From NCBI GenBank assembly GCA_947846985.1, contig CANTUZ010000012.1:20484135-20548134 (forward strand): a stretch of DNA of 64,000 nt, in the 5' to 3' direction. Numbering within the stretch: the first letter of the stretch is position 1; every line of letters begins with the position of its first letter. The DNA comes from Fratercula arctica. Lineage: Eukaryota; Chordata; Aves; Charadriiformes; Alcidae. The position numbers and the translations under genes are program-made. Of the stretch, positions 34,201-46,800 are shown in pieces. The notes beneath the pieces were generated by a model, which worked only from the letters and a program-made list of their open reading frames with translations, made no database searches and was not told the origin of the DNA.

Positions 34201-34732
34201 ATTTTCACCTTGACATTTACTCTTTGTAGACGGTGGATCAGCTACTTAGACAAACATTCTCCACCTTTAAAAGTTCAGTCCGAAAACCTATGACACAGCT
34301 TTCATATGTACTGAACACCAACCTTTTCCATTGATCCTACGTGAGAGATGGAGTATTTAGCACATCACAAGTAATCAAAAGGTATCATGCAAAACTGAGC
34401 TCGTACTCTAGCATTAAAATGGAAAGAAATTGTTAACAACTCTGCTTCATTCTTCAAGGCATTACCCATGCCTTGTTCTACAATTACCATTCCATTGCCT
34501 GAAAATCTTCATTTTGAAAAATGACATTAGGGAAATACCTATACATGTACATCACAAATCATTTCCCATCGATTTTTGTTAAAAGCTAGAAAGTCTGCAT
34601 AAATAGTTGTCTTAGATGCCCTCTAACAAGCTTAAAAGCAGTAATAACCAACTCAAACTGCTAGAAATGACTGTGCATGTCAACTGCCTGATGGCTGATT
34701 ATTTCTTATGCGTAAGCGTGTATTTTTGTTAC

Positions 34733-34876
34733 CTTGATTGCCGGAATAGGCTTCTTCGGAATGAAATGCTTTTTCTCATGAAGCACAGCAGCCATGCTCT
34801 GTTCCTTCAGTTTAATCTTGTTCTCAGCTATTATCTTTTTGCGTTGTTCCAGGTAAGGCCCAAAGCTGGGTAGTTT
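34733..34876 (-). CDS. DPYD: DPYD exon 21 (dihydropyrimidine dehydrogenase, residues about 875-922)
   Basis: This 144-bp exon encodes 48 residues starting [20 protein letters not shown] and ending [11 protein letters not shown]. The 5' side is a polypyrimidine tract and TTTCAG acceptor (minus strand, just above 34,876); the 3' side is AAG followed by a GTAACA donor. The exon links the dihydroorotate-dehydrogenase-like FMN/pyrimidine barrel to the C-terminal ferredoxin-like domain. The first 26 residues and the last 10 are close to what I recall of mammalian DPYD. The stretch between ([11 protein letters not shown] here) differs clearly from the mammalian one, which marks it as a variable linker. 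Phase 0 at both ends and a length divisible by three mean that skipping it would keep the frame. There are no stops or frameshifts. Confidence 0.96.
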
Positions 34877-37800
34877 CTGAAACAAAAATCAGGAAACGTC
34901 ATTATGCTTAATAATTGGGTGTAGCAAAAGGTGAGTCTGATCCCAAGGGCGAGATCCTAAGTCCTGGTTGAGTGCGACTTGCTTCTTATTCAGGAAGTTG
35001 AAATTGAAATCAGTGAGACTGTACCAGAGTGAGAAGTGAATAAAAATCAAATATGAACTTCAGGATCTGACTTGAAAATATATATTGAATATTAAAATAT
35101 TAATATACCACAGCAGAAAAATAGCTGAATTGCAGGTCATCATCCAACAGTCTTATATTTCCCCATTGCATACTTGCTTGTATATAAAAATGTATCATGT
35201 TAAATAATTCAAATGTGTAACTTTATTTCTATAGTATGTGGAAAGATATCATAAAACTATCAGTTTAGTTAGAAGGGTTCCACCAGTGTTTAATATTATT
35301 TGCATGGATATCTGAATATTTCAATATATATTTTTAAAGCTTACAAAACATGTATTTTGCATTCTGATAACAGAAGCCTGTCTTGACCTGTCAAAATAAG
35401 GCTAACAAACACCAAATGAACTGAAACACATTCTAATCTCCTAATTTACCTCAGTGTCCAATTTGCATTCTTTTCTGCAACATTTAATCCTTGAACCCAA
35501 TTAAGCAAACTCTAGAGGAAGATTTCACTGAATTGCAAAACTCATGTCTCACCCAAGAACATGAAGGTGCTGGTTTGGATTTCATAAAACACCCAGCTTC
35601 CTGAAAGAAAAAGACAGACCCTTTGCTTACCTAGCAGAGATACAGACAACAGTTGTGTGCCACAATCACAGATTTAGGGGAATGAAAAATGGTAGAAAAC
35701 ATGGATTTTTGCTTGATGCAAAAGACCATATCCTTCCTGCCCTGAAACTAGTTCCTTATTCTGCAGAAGTATTTTATCCATCTAACTAAACCCTGTTCAG
35801 AAGCTGCTGCAGTACTGCAGAAACGAGCAGGTAGTAACAGGGGATCCATAGCCTCAGCAGTTGCTAGCATTAATTCACGCTAATAATACAACCTCAAAGA
35901 GCATATAGAACAAGATACAGTACTGCTGTGGTTATCAATTTTTTAAGAGGGAATTTCAATGTGAATTTTAAAAACAGAATTATTTAAAAATTTAGAAATT
36001 ATTATTTTTTAAAATGAAGTAAATCCAGAAGAGGTTACCCTGCTCTCCTGCAAATCCTTAGGAAAAAAATTCCTCAATGAGCTCTGTCAGTCACGATACC
36101 CAACCCCGGGACCTCAGGCTTCTTGTTGTGACAAAGAAAAGCTTTCTTGGCTGCTAGGTTTTCGTCACTCTGAGCATACAGCTGGGGGTGGGGGAGGTCC
36201 TTGAAATGCTTCCCTGCTTCTGAGACTGGGTTTGTGGCCTCAACACATTTTTAACTTCAAGTCAGAATAAGACTTGCAGTCCCGCGGTGCTCTCCAGAGG
36301 TGCTCTCCCTCTCCTGCAGGCTGGGACTGAGCCGTACTCTGGGACAAAGCCTCAATCTAGGCAAATGCAAGACGAGAACTGTGGAGGATGTTGCAGACCC
36401 CATCTGTCCCGAATCTAGATGTAACCCAAGTTTGCCCATCAGCAAAGGGCTCTTATTTTGTCTGTTCAGTGGGAACTTTGTTCCTGAATGTCATGTTCAA
36501 GGGCTTCCTTACAGACATCAAACAAACTCTCCTTTCTGTGCTGTTCCCATACATGATCTCGGAACGGAAATGTTCCAGGATGTCTTAAAATAAGGCTTTA
36601 AATATCAGTGCTAACAGCAGTAAGGTAGTGGCCTTACATACTAAAGTCAAATAAGACAGCAAAACCAGATCTATTTTGAACTGGAAAATGAGCAGGAGGA
36701 AGAATTTCCATTTAATCAATAGGCTCTAAAGCATACACATAGATACTCATTTCTTTAATGACTTCTGGAAAGCTTAAGACTTTTAGCAAAAATCTAAAAA
36801 ATTTTGATTAAAAGTGTTCTTGTATGTCTGCTAGGCTGCATCAATTAGAAATACATTTTGGCTATCAATACGTAGTAGCTGTGTCACTGAGAAACTACTT
36901 TCTCTCCATAGCTTATGTGCTGATGCCAACAACTTTGGGCTTGAAAGGGCAGGAGACCTGATGACAAAGTGTTTTTGGACTCTTCCCTGTCTGGCCAGGA
37001 ACTGAATTGCTGACTATGAGAGTAGGTAGCAAAGCTAATTTTGCTGAGGTTTTAACTGAAGTAGTAGAGAGAGGAGACAGTTGTTCATGGCGTGACTGAT
37101 TGGAGATCATCTTTGGGAAGAAAAGCCAAATCTTTGCAGAATAAATCCTTTACTTTTCTGTTCTCTTAATGTATGCCCAATCTCCTAATTTCTACAGACA
37201 GAAATACTGAGTATATTGAAATGAAATACGTGATCTAAGGAAAAGTGTGAAAAAAGAATTCATTTTTGTGTATAGGTGAAGAGCAAATTACACAGGCAAT
37301 TAATTAATTTTCTGAGTTGTGAGATGAAAAGTATTTAGATTTTTACATCTGACATAGCTGCTAGCTGGAATATACAGCACACATTTTGAAAAGTGTGCAA
37401 TGCCATCAGTACCATAATTCAGATGTTTCATAATGACATGCATGCAGTTAAACTACATAATCTGCATCTTCTAAAAATAAATGAAATTTTGATTAATCTA
37501 GAAAACTAACATCCAACATTAGTCTTTGCTGTTCATTGCTGTTCTTCCATCAAGAAATTGATTAAATGGAATTTAAAATAATTAAGGAAACACCTAGGTC
37601 TTAGTCCAGGTTTGGGCATACACAATGAGCTTCCACTGACTTAACAAGAAGGTGACTGTGCGCCCAACAAACGGTCCGGTTATTTTGCATTTGGAGTCTG
37701 GTAGTTCACGAGCAGCCAAGCTTTCATCAAACAACACTGAAAACCAGCAATATTTTCTATAAAAATAAATAATACATGAAAATGTAGCCTCAGGAGCTTA

Positions 37801-38073
37801 GAAAGGACTTATTGATGGTTCCCCTTATGAGTAATGCATAGATATAGGGAACGCTGATGAGACTGATTATTGTTCAGAGCTGTGGTTAGGAACATTTTGG
37901 AGTCAAAGGCCATATGAAACAGCAAACAATATTTTAATGAAGTGAGTTACTGGATATAGCAAAAGTGGAAACATGTTGAAATAACTGCTGGAGAGATGGA
38001 TATTTAAGAGATTTTCAAATTAAATTATCTCTAATAATTGTAGGGGATATCTTCCTAAGCACATGGGGGATTT

Positions 38074-40420
38074 CATAGAATCATAGAATAGTTTGGGTTG
38101 GAAGGTACCTTTAAAGACCATCTAGTTCCAACCCCCCTGCCGTGGGCAGGGACACCTCCCACTAGACCAGGCTGCTCAAAGCCCCATCCAACCTGACCTT
38201 GAATGTTTCCAGGAATGGGGCATCTACCACCTCTCTGGGCAACCTGTTCCAGTGCTTCACCACCCGCATTGTAAAACATTTCTGCCTTACATCTAGTCTA
38301 AATCGTCCCTCTTTTAGTTTAAAGCCATCACGCCCTGTCCTATCACAATAAGTTTTCCTCACCTCCCCAGCAGACCCCCTTTAAGTACTGAAAGGCTACA
38401 GTAAGGTCTCCCTGGAGCCTTCTCTTCTCCAGGCCGAGAAACCCCAGCTCTCTCAGCCTGTCCTCAAAGGAGAAGTGTTCCATCCTTCTGATCATTTTTG
38501 CAGCCCTCTTCTGGACCTGCTCCAACAGGTCCATGTCTTTCGTGTGCTGAGGGCTCCAGAGCTGGACGCAATACTCCAGGTGGTGTCTTCACCAGAATAG
38601 AGTAGAGGAGCAGAATCATCTCCCTTGACTTGCTGGCCACGCTTCTTTTGATGCACCCCAGGATATGGTTGACTTTCTGAGCTGTGGGTTCACATTGTCA
38701 GCTCCTGTACAGCTTTTCATCCACCAGTACCCCCAAGTCCTTCTTTGCAGGTCTGCTCTCAATCCCATCATCCGCTAGCATGTATTCATACCAGGGGTTG
38801 CCTTGGCCAGATGCAGGACCCTACACATGGCCTTCTTGAACCTCATGAAGTTCACACAGGCTCACTTCTCGAGCCCATCCAGGCCCCTCTGGATGGCATC
38901 TCGTCCCTCAGGAATGTCAACTGCAGCACTCAGCTTGGTGTTGTCCGCAAACTTGCTGAGGGTGCACTTGATCCCACTGTCTATGTCTTTGATGTAGATA
39001 TTAAAGAGTACTGGTCCCAATACGGACCCCTGAGGAACACCACTTGGCAGCAGTCTCCATCTGGACATTGAGCTGTTGACCACTACCCTCTGGATGCGAC
39101 CATCCAACCAATTCCTCATCCACCAAACAGTCCACCCATTAAATCCATATCTCTCCAATTTAGAGAGAAGGATGTTGTGGGAGACCATGTCAAAGGCTTT
39201 ACAGAAATCCAGATAGACAATATCCATAGCTCTTCCCTTGTCCACTCCAGATGTAGTCACTCCATCATAGAAGGCCACTAGGTTGGTCAGGCAGGACTTG
39301 CCCTTGGTGAAGCCATGCTGGCTGTCTCAAATCACTTCCCTGTCCTCCATGTGCCTTAGCATAGGTTCTAGGAGGACCTGTTCCATGATCTTCCCAGGCA
39401 GAGGTGAAGCTGACAGGTTGGTAGTTCCAAGAGTCCCCCTTTCTAACCTGTTTAAAAATGTGTGCAATGTTTACATTTTTCTAGTCACCAGGGACTTCAC
39501 CTGACTGCCATGACTTTTCAAATATCATGGAGAGTGGCTTGGCAACTACATCAGCCAGTTCCCTCAGGATTCTGGGATGCATCTTGTCAGGTTCCATAGA
39601 CTTCTGTATGTTCAGGTTCCTCAGGTGGTCACGAACCTGATCTCTTACAGTGGGAGGGACCTTTTTTCCCCAGTCCCCATATTGCGGTCCATCCACTCGT
39701 GAAGTGTGGGGAGAGAGGTTGCCAGTGAAGACGGAGGCAAGTTGTTGAGAACCTCATCCGCCTTCTCGTCTGTAGTTACCAGTTTGCCAGTCTTGCTCAT
39801 CAGGGGGAACATACTTTCTTTGACCTTCCTTTTCTGGCTGACATACCTGTAGAAGCCCTTCTTATTCTTTGCTTCCCTTGCAAAGTTCAGCTCCAGCTGT
39901 GCCTTGGCCTTCCTGACCCCAACCCTACACAACCAGGCAGTGTCCCTATCCTTCCTAAGATACCCGTCCCTGATTCCACTGCCTGTGCATCTCTTTCTTG
40001 CCCTTTAGTTTGACCAGCAGGTCTCGACTCAGCCATGAAGGTCTCTTGCCCTCCTTTTGTGATTTCTTACACCTGAGGATCAAGAGCTCTTGTGCTCTAT
40101 GGGATCTGCCAGCTCTGTTCTGCTTCTTTGTCCCTGAGGGCAGTTTCCCAGGGGGTCCTATTGACTAACTCCTTGAAGAGCTGGAATTTTGCTTTCCTAA
40201 AATTCAGGGTCCTGACTTTGCTATTCGCCTGACCCATATCCCGCAGGACTGCAAACTCCACCAGTGCATGATCACTTGACGTCACCGATTAGCTGCCTCC
40301 AATCTTGATGTCATTGATTAGCTCACTTGCAGTGGTGACCATCAGGTCCAGTATTACATCCTCTCTGGTGGGGCTGTCTATTACCTGGCTTAAGAAGTTA
40401 TCTTCTTTTAATAGCACAAT
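38074..40420 (-). mobile_element. CR1 LINE, 5'-truncated, non-autonomous (degenerate endonuclease-RT ORF plus 3' end)
   Basis: A minus-oriented CR1 retrotransposon. Its 3' end lies at about 38,074, where the plus strand begins CATAGAATCATAGAATAG followed by the CR1 3'UTR ('GTTTGGGTTGGAAGG...'). Going upstream it shows the thumb/C-terminal part of reverse transcriptase (38.16-38.54 kb, ending in KHWNRLPREVVDAP), the RT core (38,862-39,278, with motif [10 protein letters not shown], motif B PQGSVLGP and motif C FADN), the linker (39.5-39.95 kb) and the tail of the endonuclease domain (40.1-40.4 kb, with SDHALVEF). The ORF is broken by frameshifts and stops. The catalytic motif C reads FADN where FADD is expected, so it is dead. 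The 5' boundary is approximate; most of the endonuclease and all of ORF1 are missing, as usual for CR1. Confidence 0.93.
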
Positions 40421-40477
40421 TCCCAATGAAAGCACAAGCACAGATCTTGGTGAGTTTAGCTCTGTTTGCTTTGAAAC

Positions 40478-40493
40478 TTTTTTTTTTTTTTTT
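40478..40493 (+). repeat. T16 tract next to the CR1 5' end
   Basis: Sixteen T about 60 bases right of the truncated 5' boundary of the 38-kb CR1. It is a simple homopolymer and no element is identified with it. Confidence 0.85.
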
Positions 40494-40659
40494 AATTTCT
40501 AGATATTCCAACATCACTAAACTCTCCATACACTGATATCTTGGTCATATAAACATTTGCCTAGAAACAAAATATTAATATGAATATGCAGATGATATTA
40601 AGTGCTTAGAAGATTGCAACAAGCAGAGTAATTAGATAATTCTTATCTACTTATAGTAG

Positions 40660-40725
40660 ATATACTATACCGTATCAGTATATACTATACTGTATACATT
40701 ATATACTATACTGTATCAGTGATAT
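40660..40725. repeat. AT-rich tandem repeat
   Basis: Three imperfect copies of a unit of about 20 bases based on TATATACTATACTGTATCAG between about 40,671 and 40,720. The units are partly self-complementary (ATACTATA/TACTGTAT), so the stretch can fold into hairpins. Confidence 0.75.
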
Positions 40726-42501
40726 TCTATAGCTGCATTATTTGTATCCATCTGTCTCTATATAGCCATAATTCAATGTGTTTCTATTGGAGGGATAACA
40801 TCAAGAATAGATCAAAAATAAATATATTAAGTGGTTTCATTTCATTGTTTATAATTGCATTATCACAAAACTGGAAACTTGAAATATTGTGCTGCAGTAT
40901 TTTACAGAAAGAAAGGAAAAACCCAAATCCTCCCCCGGCCAAGACATCCAAAAGCTGCCTTTTAACTGATGAACTGTATAAATCTCCAGCAACATTGTGA
41001 TTTTTGTTTCAGTAGTTTCTCCAGGGATTCATCATTGATGAATTTGTTCTCACCAGAAAAGCTAAATCCTACTCATTTAAAGATAACAGTATTTTCCACT
41101 AAAACCGTCTTTATCCAGATATAAAAAAGCATTACCCTGCCAATAGAGAACTGACAACATAATGAATCAACAATGAAACCTTAAGCCGGGAGAGCTTTAA
41201 GGTGAGTAAGTCTGTTTTGATTATAATTTATTCATGGATCAATCTAAAGGTAATTGAGCATATTATGAACTAAAAAAGGTGCTTGTTTCCTAATGGTAAA
41301 AAGTAGAGAGAATGCTCTCCTTCAGATTCTGCAATTTTTATGGGCACACCAGCAAGTAGCCTAACCGGTGGAACAGGCTAGTGAACAGGGCAGTGCAATA
41401 TGTGTCAGATGACCCAGACTTTATTTCTAACTTTGAAACTGATCTGCTCCTTATTCTGGGAAAGTCCATGTATGTCTCCATGAGGTAGTCATGGGTTGCT
41501 TCTTTGGGAGCTGTCTCCTGCTAAGGGGCTGGATGCTATCTACTGTTAGAAGACCCAGATTTCAGCTGGCACACCTAGGTATCATTATAAACTGAAAATA
41601 AGCAACAGTCTCCTACAGTACCCTAGTGGATCTGAAGTATATCCTGCTGGTATACTAATGAGTTGGGGCATCAGAAAGAACACTGGAAAATAGTAATTTG
41701 CATAAAAATGATTTTCAGGGAGCAGTGGTCACAAGGTAAAGGAAGAACTGACATAAGCAATTCTCGGGATCAGTGGCTCATGGAAATTTGGGGTAGCAGT
41801 ATATTAGCTATGAGGCAACACGTTTCAAAAATAATGTTTCCCTCAAGTGTGAAAAATTTCCCATATTGAATGTAATGTCATTATTCAATCCCTTTTATAC
41901 CTGAGTGTTGCCTTCTGTCTGAGGTATGAAGATGTGTATGCATTCATTCTCTAAATTCCTCTTGTGCACTTTCAACGTGTAAACAATTTTAAGTGACAAG
42001 GAATGTCCCTCATGAATCCAGCAGTGGAACTGAAGCCAAATTGTCTTATTTCACATACTTCACATTTTCCAAGTGTAGATGTTTCTGCTTGCACATAGAA
42101 AAACTAGATAAGAACAAGAATTAAGACTGAAAAATGTCTGACAAACTGAATTGCTAAAAGAGAGTTCAAATTGCTCTACTGAAATGTTCTATACTGATTG
42201 CAGTAGAGATGCACCAAACAGTGTCCCACATACTCTGTAGCTATGCAAATGGATGGATAACTGTGATACTAAAACCTTGCCATGTAGTGACAAACACTAG
42301 TGTGTTCCAAAACACTCATGTGTTTTAGAAATCAAACAAGAGGTGGCTCTTTATCTTCCTTCTCAGTGGCTTGTTTTTCTAAATGGATCTTTCTCTGAAA
42401 TGACTTAACCAACAGCTTTCCCTCAGAGAAGGAGAGCACAAAGGAGGAGAGAATACAAATTCGCTAAATGATTGGAAAGGACAAAGGTGGTCAACTATCT
42501 T

Positions 42502-42765
42502 CACAGAATCACAGAGTGGTTGAGATTGGAAGGGATGTCTTGAGACCATCCAGTTCAACCCCCTCAGAGGAGGGTCAACTACAGCAGGTTTCACTAGTTT
42601 GTCTATGAGGATGCTATGGGAGACAGTGTTGAAAGCCTTGCTAAAGATAACACCTAATGCTCTCCTCTCATCTATCAAACCAGTCACCTCATTGTAGTAG
42701 GCTATTGAGTTGGTCAAATGCGGTTTGCCCTTCATAAATCTATGCGGACTACTCCCTCCCTATGA
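42502..42765 (-). mobile_element. CR1 remnant with internal deletion
   Basis: The plus strand starts CACAGAATCACAGAGTGG, followed by the CR1 3'UTR motif (TTGGAAGGGATGTCTTGAGACC). It then jumps directly into the RT core; the minus-strand translation contains AYYNEVTGLIDE and SKAFNTVSHSILIDKLV. The region between RT motif A and the 3'UTR is missing, so this is an internally deleted, minus-oriented copy. The right boundary is approximate. Confidence 0.85.
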
Positions 42766-43465
42766 AGAACAGATGATCTGTAGTTGGTTTAGCTATCCTC
42801 CCCGAATACCACTCCTGTAAACACGCAGAAAAGCTGGGCTTCATCCCTTTGCCACCTTGGCACACCTACATATAGGAAGGTTTTTTGTTGGCTTCAGAGA
42901 ACTAGGGAGACAAGCAGCTGGGCAGGTAAAAGCTAAGAGTGTAACAGCTTGGGAGGCTACACAGCCAAGTGACTACCTCAGACAGTTAAAGCTATGAAGA
43001 TTGCAGACAAGAATGAATAGCTTTGAAGAGGGTAATAGGTGAAGCAGGACCCCTCAAAGTGGGAGCGTGGTACAGAAAGGCAATCAGATAAGGGAAACAT
43101 TAACATTTAAGCAAGGTAGACAGCTGCCCTCACCCAGGAACTACAAGAATTTAAATCAGGTTTGTATGGGTCATTTTATATGCCCTCAGCACAAAGGTTT
43201 TAGTAATGTTTGACCCCCATTTGTTCATGTGGAAAACTTTCTAAATTTGATGTATAAAGTTTTCCAGAGAAAGCAGTTTTAATTTTAATGGTTTTTCCAG
43301 TTGCTTCTGAATCCTTCAAGTTTATTTTTTCTAAAGTTTAATGTACTCAAAATGGCTGCATGTATTTAGAATCCTTATTACATGCTGCAGGTACATGTGG
43401 CCTTGACCATACTTTACACTGCGCAAGTTTCCATTCAGTGGTGTGCCTTCACCCTCTTGAAACTT

Positions 43466-43489
43466 AAAAAAAAAAAAAAAAAAAAAAAA
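43466..43489 (+). repeat. A24 homopolymer
   Basis: Twenty-four A in DPYD intron 20, followed by TTACTAAAG. There is no AATAAA just upstream and no recognisable retrocopy body. Confidence 0.92.
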
Positions 43490-43785
43490 TTACTAAAGTT
43501 TTCTGAAGTGGTGTCTCTTTTTTTTTTCATATTCTCAGAGAATACAATGAAACATGACTCCAACATTGCCAGAGAGGAAGAAAACACAAAGTCCCAGTAC
43601 TAAAGAACAGCAACAGTTACAACAACAAAATCTTGTCACAATGTCAAGGTAGCTTGTTCTTCTGGGAAAAAAACCAACCACCTAACCCAACAATAAAGCC
43701 AAAAGCTGAATTCTGTTCCTCTCAGCAGGGTTCATGTCAGGACCTCCAGCAGGGAATCCTGCAAGAGTCCTCCCCATGGCATGCG

Positions 43786-43815
43786 GGCAGGTGACATGCC
43801 GGCAGGTGACATGCC
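43786..43815 (+). repeat. Tandem duplication of a 15-bp unit
   Basis: GGCAGGTGACATGCC occurs twice back to back (43,786-43,800 and 43,801-43,815). The unit contains a CAGGTG E-box core in each copy. Confidence 0.9.
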
Positions 43816-46800
43816 ATGGAGAGGATGGGATACTTCACTCTACCATTCTCCAGCTGACAGAGTCTTTTGGGCCAAGACCAGTTACAGCCCCCAGAGCTGC
43901 TGTAGTTACGTTAGCAAGAAGCTGCAGAGAATTCGTCTCTTGTATTAGAGGGTTCACACATTCTCACTGCTTCGTTTCTTACAGCTGAGATATTACTGGC
44001 ATCACTGCCTTTAATGATGTGTAAATGCCTTCAAAAATAAAGGACTGAACACAACAATTCTTTAGAAAAAAATGAACTCTGCCTTTCAGTTATTTTGATT
44101 TTTTTTTTTTGGAACTTTTATTTGCTTCGTAAACAGCGCTGTCTCAATATTCTGTAATTACTGCACATATACTTGTTCCTGTAACCTCTGCTCCCAGCAC
44201 TGCATGTGTATATACCATTGCATTTAGTTACTCAACTATTCTGCCCGCTCTTTAGACCATGATTATTTAAAGCGGGTGAGCTAACCCCTAGCCGTGCAGT
44301 AATTCTGAGACTAAACTGAACATTAATGTGTGTTCTAGGAAAATGTATTGCTGTGACCTCACCATGAGATATATAGTACCATGCTTGAGCGTGCAGATAA
44401 AACCATTATTTAAAATAACAATTATTTCTTCTTTCATGATTTTTCTAACACCACCAAAATTTTCTCTACTAGTTCAAAATCACGAACGAATTATTCTTCA
44501 TGTTCTCCCTCAAATGTTTGGTTTTTAGCAGCTTATATATACCGAGCAAAGGAAAAGATTTTAGGATTATAGGCTTACTATAGTGCAGCAAAAACTTACA
44601 TTCTACAAATGTACTGAAGTCATGAAATATTCATCAATAAAACAAAAAGGAGTTAATATTTGAAGCAAGCTTAGACATTTACAATCAAAAGCCAGGATGA
44701 CATAGATGATAAAGAAAATGTTACCTTCTGGGGTGAAGAAAAGAAGATACTGATACACATTACTGTGCTACTTCATGAACATCTGGCAGTCTGTCACTTA
44801 ATAGACAACAACATCTTCTCTAAACAGAAGAGACTTGAATTCATCAGGGATTCCTGTAGTACAGTATGTGCTTAACTTAAGTACCTGCTTTCTGTGATTT
44901 CCATAGATTACCATATTCATGACACTGTGGAGTGAAAGCATTCTTCTCACTCTCTAACCAGAACATGCAAAAGAAATTAAAACATTGGCAGGCACTTTGT
45001 CTCCAGTTTGTTGGACATGTGAGGAAAGGACTTTCCACCCATTTATGCAGATGAAATTCTGTCAGCTAAGCAGCAGCGTAACAAAGATGTCAGCAGAATG
45101 GCTATTAACAAATAGCTGACAGGCAAGCAAATAGAACTGTATTCGAATGCATTTGGGAAACGTTGATCAGTATCAGTTGAGCCTTAGTACTGCAAAAAAA
45201 CTTTGTGCAAACAAGATTTTGTACTTTTACTGGTACAGACGTAAAAACACATCAGTCCTGTATTCACATTTTCGTGTGTATCTATATACCATCATGTATA
45301 TATATCCATACATTCAGCTTACACATTTATCATATCAATGTTGTAAGTTACCTGATCGTATGAAAAAAGACCATTGCTACATACTCTTATCCACCTTCTC
45401 CTCCAAGCTGGCTGGTAACTGAGTTATTCAGAACAACCCTAAAATCATCTGTTTCTTTGGATTTAAGCATCCTTTTCTGGGAGTACATGTACTGAGGAGC
45501 TTGAACTCTAGCAGTACCTAATGACTGTCTCTTTTCTAGGTCCTTTCAAAGAAGTTTCAGAGGTGCTAGCTAGACAATTGTAAGGGGAAAATTAATCTTT
45601 TCTTACAACTATGAGAAAGCATGACTATCCTTGCTGCTATGGCTACATTAGTGGTTACCAACCGACCTGTCAATCACAGGTGCTGCTGACCCAGCAAGGT
45701 GAGCGGAGTTGTATTAATCTGAATTTGCTAATTCCTCTTGTGCTAAATGAGCTGGGTCAGGTACCAGGAGCAGCTTAGCCCTGTTTCTAGAACTGTGAAG
45801 CCCCATGAAGCTGCATTTAAACTGCCTACATGACCTATGTGAACCTGTTCAAAAGCTCCTTGAGCAACCTGACATTACCACGCAGCCCAAGTGCAAATAC
45901 ACCTGGTGGGTAGGACGGCAGGACGAGGTGAAATGCACATCCTCTACATCCTCCTTAGCTCTCCCACACTCCCTTCCAGCATCTCCCTGGTGGAAATACA
46001 GCTCTAGACACCCTGCAGTACTTAGACATAGAAAGTCTATGTATGCACCATGGCAATATAAAAACCATACAGTCTAATCAGTCATGCCCATCAAATGCAT
46101 GCTGTCAGGGGAATGGGAGACTAGGCAGAGAGGGCAGCCAGCAACCGTCTCTTCCAGCCTCTGGAAGAAACAAAGATTTTTAAAGCTACTCTATGAGGCT
46201 TTGACTACATTCAGTAAAATAACCACTGATGCCACTGTGTGCAAAGAAAAGTGCATTTTCACCATTGCTATATGTGTTTTAGCTGCAAATTTACATATAA
46301 AATACTTTTTACTAACAGTTAAACCTTGCACAAGTGGTAAGAGCATACACTTTTTCCATCTGCTGGAACCTTTGCAGATTTTTGTTTTGTTTTTGTTTTG
46401 ATTTTTGTTCATCCGGCCTTTTTGTTTTATGTATTTTTTACATGGAAGCTCCAGATTTATTACCAACTTGCCTATACTGTAAACAGCATACAATTTCAAT
46501 ATATCTAGAAATAAGCTCTGCTTTCCCCTGGTAGATTACACACCACATAACTATACATATATTATTGCACTAATAGATTACTTAAATGCAAACCATTGCT
46601 AATAATTCCTAAGCAAACCTTCTTCCACTTCAGATTCATTGTAATCCATCTCTTATGGCAGATGAACTCCAGCACTTATCCTCCTTCTGCACAGACTACA
46701 ATGCTTTCCCTCATTCATCTCACACACAGTAATCCTTCCATCTCTACTTCACACAATCCTAATTTAAATGTAAAGTATTCAGTGCAGACAAATGAGCTCT

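Larger units (their letters stand above)
24055..34732 (-). other. DPYD: DPYD intron 21
   Basis: A 10,678-bp GT-AG intron. Its recognisable contents are one plus-strand CR1 fragment with a pentanucleotide tail (30.3-31.27 kb) and a 21-base A run (28,115-28,135). The 181-codon plus-strand open frame at 27,648-28,193 has no recognisable homology and includes a lysine run made by that A tract. The rest is unannotated AT-rich sequence. Confidence 0.88.

Noticed and set aside
43382..43603. Possible processed pseudogene ending in the A24 tract
   Set aside because: No AATAAA just upstream, no body resembling a known mRNA and no target-site duplication visible.
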